Shown here one piece after another: positions 59,881 to 64,000 of a DNA stretch of 64,000 bases. Below the pieces are notes generated by a model that saw only the letters and a list, made by a program, of their open reading frames with translations, had not been told where the DNA came from and did no database searches. Origin of the DNA: Kibdelosporangium aridum (GTDB lineage Bacteria > Actinomycetota > Actinomycetes > Mycobacteriales > Pseudonocardiaceae); NCBI RefSeq assembly GCF_900176515.1, contig NZ_FWXV01000001.1, positions 2,018,699 through 2,082,698 of the forward strand, given 5' to 3'. The position numbers and the translations under genes are program-made. Within the stretch, counting starts at the first letter, position 1. Each line of letters opens with the position of its first letter.

Positions 59881-62800
59881 TCAGGTGGTCAGTGAGGCCA
59901 GTTCGGACAGGACTTCGGACGCTGTCACCGCGTCAAGGTCAGGGCTGGCGGACGCGCTCTGCGAAGCCGACCAGTACATGTAGCCGTCGCCGGTGGGCGA
60001 GTACGACAGGCCGACGAGTTTCTGCTCAGGGAACTCGTTGACCACACCGACCGCGATACCGGGCTCGAGTCCCACCACGATCGCGCCGCCGGACGGCAGC
60101 GGACGGGTGATCCAGCATTCGATGCCCGCGTCCTGTGGCTCGCCACGAACCCAGCCGCGTTTGGTCAGGCCAAGCAGTTTGCCGACCGGAACCACCGCGC
60201 CGTCGAACGGCGCAAGCAGGTCGGACAGCGAGTCGCCCGGATCGACCGCGTGCACCGGCCTGCCCAGTTGCGGGAACGGCTGGAGGATCTCGTAGTCCGC
60301 GAACACCTCGCCCCACGCCGCCAGCGCGTCCGGGTTGAGCAGCACCGGGTGGGCAACACGCACCACCGCGTCCTCCGGCAGGACAAACGTGTCGTCGTCG
60401 ACGCTGGCCAGCGTACGGTCCTCGGCCAGGCGGAACGTCTGGCCCGCGTCGGTGATCCACACCAGCCTCCGCACGATGTGCCACAGCAACGGATGACCGG
60501 CGAGTAAGTCGTGGAATTCGGCCGCGGTCCACGTGCGCTGGGTGATCAACGCCATCTCGAGCCGGTGGATCTGGTCGGCCGCGACCGTGCGCACGTCCTT
60601 CTTCAACCCGGTGAACCGCTTGTACTCGGCCGCCGCGAGCTCTTGGTCATCGCGGGCGCCTGGCTTCGGCAAGTCCTTGCGGCGCGTGCCATCCGAGTCG
60701 ACGATGTACGGCTTGAGCTGCTCGTCGAAGCCCACGGTGAACGTCCGGGTGCCGTAGTCGATCGTCAGCGACGCGGCCTCGTCCAGCCCGAGCCGGGGCA
60801 CGAGCCGGTCGGCCAGCTGCTCACGGCTGAGCCCCAGCTGGGCCGCGATGGCGGCGACCTTCTCCTGCGCGCGTGTCTTGAGCGCCTTGAACTTCACCTT
60901 CTCGGCGATGCCGTTCAAGTGCGCGAGCGCTACTTCCGTGCCGATTTCGGCGAGCACGTCAAGGCCTGCGACCGCGCGCTGGTGCTGGCTCTCCCCTGGC
61001 CACTGGCGGATGAGCGGCGACAGGGTCCGGACCGTGTCGTCGTCACCGAACCAGCCCAGCGCGTTGAGCGCCCAGCTGTCTTTCGACGGCGCGCCTGCTT
61101 GCAGCCACAGCTCGAACACACTCCACGCGAACGTCGACAGCGACGCTCGATCACACACGTCCCGTGCGACCGGCAGGCCCGCGTACACCTGGCCCGGTTT
61201 GGACAGCGCGGCCGTCGTCAGGAGATGACGGACGGCTTCCGGCGGCAATGCGTGTTGGCCGTCGCGCAGCCGGATCTGCGGCAACACATGGGGATCCGCC
61301 CATGTTCCCATGGCAGGAATCTTGGCGGGCAGCAGTTCGGTGGGGTCGATGCCGACCAACGCTTGTATGCCGCTGCGGGCCTTTTCGCCGTACTCCCCTG
61401 CGATCGCCACAAGGTCATGTCCTTGCGTACCAAGGAAGCGCAGGGTGGCCTCGGCGTTCTGGCGTGCGGTCCCTGGTGTGCCGAGCGCGGCGGGGATCAG
61501 CATCCGGACCGCGGTCTCGCCGTGCCGGACGAACCAGTCCATCGTGAACCGGCGGGCATTTTTCAGCCGAGCGAACCGATCTGCCATCAGCTCGGCGACC
61601 TCGACCGACGCGTACGGCATCAACAACTCGAGGCTCGCTGGCGCGATTCGCATCGCCACCGGCAGTGCGTCGAGGCCGTACTTCGCGACGATGACCTTCC
61701 CCCACTCGTCGGCGTAGTGGGTGTAGCCGGGGACCCACTCGGCCAGCAGCGGACGAATCATGTCCGCCGGCCCGCGGGCGAAGAACGCCGTCTCGTGGAA
61801 CCCAGGTACGTTGTGCGGGTTGCCCTTGCGGTAGATCTGCAGATTCTTCGGCCAGTCGGTATCGCACCAGTCTTCCCAGAAACCGCGCACCGCGGCCCAT
61901 TGCTCCCGTTCGCCGGGCGCCCACGAGATCATCGGCTCCGGCGCGTTGAGTCCGGTGACAACAACCGGCTTGGCCTTCTTGCGCTTCCGTGTCCACGGCG
62001 GATCGACAAGCAGCGACGGCAGGAGGCTGGCCGGAGCGATGGGCAGCGCCTCCGCGTCGGTCATCACCTCGTCCGCGACTGCCTGCACCTCTGGAGGCAA
62101 CTCCAAATCGGGGTGGGACTTCACGTGCGACTCGAACAACGCCCGCGCTCGATTGTCGTTGCGCGCCCGAGCCGCCAGCAGTCGCGCCGCGCGTTGCGGG
62201 AACGCCTTCATCGCCGTCAGCAGCGCAGGCTGGACCTTGTTCTGCTCAAGGCGATCGAGCAGAACGGTGAACGCTTCGTCGGTCGGCAGCACGGCCAGAA
62301 TTGCGAGCGACCGCTTCCGCAATTCGGCGTGGCTGTACGAGTCCAGCTCACGCGCAAGCCTAGGCGCCACCGCAGGACCAACCGTGTCGAGGACGGAGTA
62401 GGCGACCGACTTGTCGAACGCGATGCCGTGCGTCCCGTCGAGCGCGGCGAGGTCGTCGGCGGTGCCGACGCTGCACGCAGTGTGCAGCCACAGGTAGTAC
62501 TCGAATCGCTCACCGAGGGACTCGCGGACCCAGTCCGATCGTGTCGGCATGAAGTACGCCCGCAACACGTTGGCCGCCCCAGGCGCGCCGAGCGGCTCCA
62601 ACGCGGCCTCGGCCGCGGCGTACTCGGCGTCGGTCGCGGCGGCCAGCGCCCGCCTGACCACTTCGGACCCGATGATGACCCAGTAGGGCTGCTGCGAGAT
62701 GCCAGTCGTCTGCGGCACCACCCAGTTCGCCGGCCGTTCGCGGTTCTGCCAGTGCCTTGTGGACATCGGCTCGACGGACATGTGGACTTTGGTGCAGCTG

Positions 62801-63147
62801 ACCGCTGCCTCGGCGGCGAAGGCGGCGCCGTGCTCAGCTATCCAGTGGTGAACGAGGGTGCTCACGTCGTCCCGGTCGTAGTTGTCGACCGTCGCGGCCA
62901 TCTTGACCACAGCCGCGCCGATCGGCGTCACCTCACCTGCGAGGTAGGCGCGGCCCGCGTCGGCCAGCTTCTCGTCCGAACGCGGGTCGGTGAGGATGCG
63001 GTCAAGGCTCGTGCGCAGCTTGCCCACCAGCGCCGCCCCGGCTGCGGCGGCCTGATTGTCCTGCTGGTACACGGGTTTCCCGCGATCACGGCGTGGAAGG
63101 ACGTACCGTCTCCACGACGACGGCATGACGAACGTGTCCTCGTCCAT
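59881..63147 (-). CDS. DUF4132-domain protein (YehI/MolR-like)
   Basis: A 1088-aa cytosolic protein, the first gene of the five-gene operon. The middle part is built of helical, HEAT-like segments (e.g. ELRKRSLAILAVLPTDEAFT ~273-292), and the conserved DUF4132 block is AAEYKRFTGLKKDVRTVAAD through LLWHIVRRLVWI (~860-920). E. coli YehI, once annotated as a molybdate regulator, has the same domain. Function unknown; a large scaffold or target of the MoxR/VWA pair is a reasonable guess. ATG 63147 is preceded by AGGGGG. Confidence 0.82.
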   Translation of the reverse strand: MDEDTFVMPSSWRRYVLPRRDRGKPVYQQDNQAAAAGAALVGKLRTSLDRILTDPRSDEKLADAGRAYLAGEVTPIGAAVVKMAATVDNYDRDDVSTLVHHWIAEHGAAFAAEAAVSCTKVHMSVEPMSTRHWQNRERPANWVVPQTTGISQQPYWVIIGSEVVRRALAAATDAEYAAAEAALEPLGAPGAANVLRAYFMPTRSDWVRESLGERFEYYLWLHTACSVGTADDLAALDGTHGIAFDKSVAYSVLDTVGPAVAPRLARELDSYSHAELRKRSLAILAVLPTDEAFTVLLDRLEQNKVQPALLTAMKAFPQRAARLLAARARNDNRARALFESHVKSHPDLELPPEVQAVADEVMTDAEALPIAPASLLPSLLVDPPWTRKRKKAKPVVVTGLNAPEPMISWAPGEREQWAAVRGFWEDWCDTDWPKNLQIYRKGNPHNVPGFHETAFFARGPADMIRPLLAEWVPGYTHYADEWGKVIVAKYGLDALPVAMRIAPASLELLMPYASVEVAELMADRFARLKNARRFTMDWFVRHGETAVRMLIPAALGTPGTARQNAEATLRFLGTQGHDLVAIAGEYGEKARSGIQALVGIDPTELLPAKIPAMGTWADPHVLPQIRLRDGQHALPPEAVRHLLTTAALSKPGQVYAGLPVARDVCDRASLSTFAWSVFELWLQAGAPSKDSWALNALGWFGDDDTVRTLSPLIRQWPGESQHQRAVAGLDVLAEIGTEVALAHLNGIAEKVKFKALKTRAQEKVAAIAAQLGLSREQLADRLVPRLGLDEAASLTIDYGTRTFTVGFDEQLKPYIVDSDGTRRKDLPKPGARDDQELAAAEYKRFTGLKKDVRTVAADQIHRLEMALITQRTWTAAEFHDLLAGHPLLWHIVRRLVWITDAGQTFRLAEDRTLASVDDDTFVLPEDAVVRVAHPVLLNPDALAAWGEVFADYEILQPFPQLGRPVHAVDPGDSLSDLLAPFDGAVVPVGKLLGLTKRGWVRGEPQDAGIECWITRPLPSGGAIVVGLEPGIAVGVVNEFPEQKLVGLSYSPTGDGYMYWSASQSASASPDLDAVTASEVLSELASLTT

Positions 63148-63212
63148 GTGACCCCCTGCGGTCGGTGCGCTGGTGCTGCGATGTCGCGGTGCACCGTACG
63201 GCAGGGGTCCGA

Positions 63213-63318
63213 CAATTGTGATCGGCGCAGGTCACGGGTCGTTCACCGGCTCCGCGCGCCCGATATGATTCCTGTCCGGTTGTGTCAATTGTGAGCGACT
63301 GGTCAATTCTGCCAATAT
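63213..63318 (+). promoter_or_regulatory. Divergent promoter region with repeated CAATTGTGA
   Basis: The 217-bp gap between the DUF4132 and protease-like genes carries CAATTGTGA twice (63213-63221 and 63286-63294) and a further GTCAATT at 63302-63308. A candidate rightward promoter is TTGTGA (63289-63294), 18 bases, CAATAT (63313-63318). The repeats could be regulator sites; nothing else codes here. Confidence 0.33.
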
Positions 63319-63364
63319 GGGAAGGCATTGTTACTCGTCAACCCTGCAGGCGAGGTGTTCTTCC

Positions 63365-64000
63365 ATGCGTATTGGGATGTTACTGTCGATCGCGTTAACC
63401 GCGTCTCTCACAATTGGCGGAGTTAGTTCGTACGCCAGCCAAACTAAGTTGTCCGAAGGCGAGTCGAAGTCGCTGCGACAACGGCCGCTTGTCAGCGCGG
63501 CCGAAGTGATACGGGCCGAGGCGGTCAACCACTCCGGCTTCGGCGGAATCACACTGGGCGACCACCAGGTCAACCTGTGGTGGAAGGGCGACGTACCGGC
63601 CGTGATCAGCGATGTCGTGCGCCGGGCGTCGGCGCAGGCGCCCGTGCGGCTGGCCAAGGCGGCCCATTCCCAGCTCGAGTTGACCGCGGCCGCGAAAAAG
63701 CTGGAAGCGTGGCGCAAGGCCCATCCGGAGTCCGGGATTTATGGTGTGAAAAATCCAGGTGACGGCAGCGGACTTGTCCTCGCGGCCTACCCGGGAGTGC
63801 TCACGAACTCAGCGGCAATCCAGTCGGATGTGCCGGTTCGCATCGTCCATGAAGAACCGATGACCTCAACGTCCCGAAAGGACGACGCGCCGCCGTGGAA
63901 AGGCGGAGCCGGTACCTGGAACCAGACCGCGGGCACGATCTGCACGTCCGGTTTCGGTGTACGAAACAGTGCGGGTGCGCGGTTCGTGCTTTCGGCCGAG
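63365..64000 (+). CDS. Secreted S1-family (chymotrypsin-like) protease, 3' end missing
   Basis: An open frame of 212 codons runs off the right edge. It begins with a Sec signal peptide (MRIGMLLSIALTASLTIGGV, cleavage near SSYAS, ~25), followed by a propeptide-like region (~30-180) similar in layout to alpha-lytic-type pro-domains (LVSAAEVIRAEAVNHSGFGG, VNLWWKGDVP), and then TICTSGFGVRNSAGARFVLS, the usual entry into a streptogrisin-like catalytic domain. The catalytic His is expected immediately after the window end, so activity cannot be judged. Its base composition is less GC-rich at the start than the neighbours. It is divergent from the DUF4132 operon. Confidence 0.72.
   Translation, partial: MRIGMLLSIALTASLTIGGVSSYASQTKLSEGESKSLRQRPLVSAAEVIRAEAVNHSGFGGITLGDHQVNLWWKGDVPAVISDVVRRASAQAPVRLAKAAHSQLELTAAAKKLEAWRKAHPESGIYGVKNPGDGSGLVLAAYPGVLTNSAAIQSDVPVRIVHEEPMTSTSRKDDAPPWKGGAGTWNQTAGTICTSGFGVRNSAGARFVLSAE

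Noticed and set aside
60511..63294. A 927-codon plus-strand frame across the DUF4132 gene
   Set aside because: Composition is shadow-like (Arg, Val, Gly, Asp runs); the opposite strand gives a recognisable DUF4132 protein with a ribosome site and operon context.
63288..63309. AATTGTGAGCG followed by CAATT, resembling the E. coli lac operator
   Set aside because: Eleven bases match but the spacing to the second half differs by one and no LacI-family gene or sugar gene is adjacent; probably coincidence.
1..64000. tRNA, rRNA, CRISPR arrays, insertion sequences and integrases
   Set aside because: No cloverleaf-like or rRNA-like stretch, no regularly spaced direct repeats and no transposase or recombinase motif was found on either strand by reading; a covariance-model search would settle small RNAs.

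Overview
The window is 64 kb of high-GC DNA with dense, mostly non-overlapping gene order, GTG/TTG starts, 4-bp stop/start overlaps and actinobacterial families (DUF742, DUF6292, NarL-type kinases, Tat and lipoprotein exports). It fits a chromosome of a filamentous actinomycete, probably of the Pseudonocardiales; the genus cannot be fixed from sequence alone. Both ends cut through genes: a STAND/WD40 gene runs in from the left and a secreted protease-like gene runs out at the right.

Region 1 (1-22.8 kb) is a set of small stress, regulatory and secreted functions: a STAND-NTPase with 14 WD repeats; a hemerythrin-TetR pair behind a perfect dyad; a 94-aa gene with its own near-consensus promoter and terminator; a DUF6292 protein; an anti-sigma-type kinase; a MarR / ring-cleavage dioxygenase / carboxylesterase module resembling Bacillus MhqR-MhqO-MhqD; a PPOX flavoprotein; a secreted ceramidase; a MacB-type ABC system divergent from a NarL-type two-component system; a Tat-exported aldose 1-epimerase next to a secreted PQQ-type sugar dehydrogenase; an MFS exporter; a lipoprotein; an orphan DUF742 protein; and a DUF2199 protein.

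Region 2 (22.8-52.5 kb) is the centrepiece: a divergent salicylate-capped siderophore/metallophore locus related to the yersiniabactin, pyochelin and coelibactin families. The rightward arm encodes two YbtP/YbtQ-type ABC half-transporters, a YbtX-like MFS protein, a salicyl-AMP ligase and a salicylate synthase. The leftward arm encodes two NRPSs (ArCP-Cy-A[E-like]-PCP-Cy-A-PCP and Dock-Cy-A[MT]-PCP-TE), a saccharopine-dehydrogenase-like protein, a thiazolinyl imide reductase, a type II thioesterase, a complete Opp/Nik-type importer (lipoprotein, two permeases, fused double ATPase), a cytochrome P450 and two methyltransferases. Three Cy domains predict a salicylate followed by three heterocycles, one of them reduced. 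Both arms appear to start from overlapping promoters whose -10 elements lie inside one Fur/Zur-like dyad at 44988-44998, and most gene junctions are 4-bp GTGA overlaps, so the locus looks like two tightly coupled transcripts under one metal-responsive switch.

Region 3 (52.7-63.2 kb) holds a small membrane protein with an internal duplication, an NTF2-like protein, and a five-gene operon DUF4132 - MoxR AAA+ - DUF5682 - VWA - SWIM zinc finger, matching in content the uncharacterised E. coli yehI/yehL/yehM/yehP/yehQ set. This is the best candidate for a poorly described system. No rRNA, tRNA, CRISPR array, insertion sequence or integrase was recognised.
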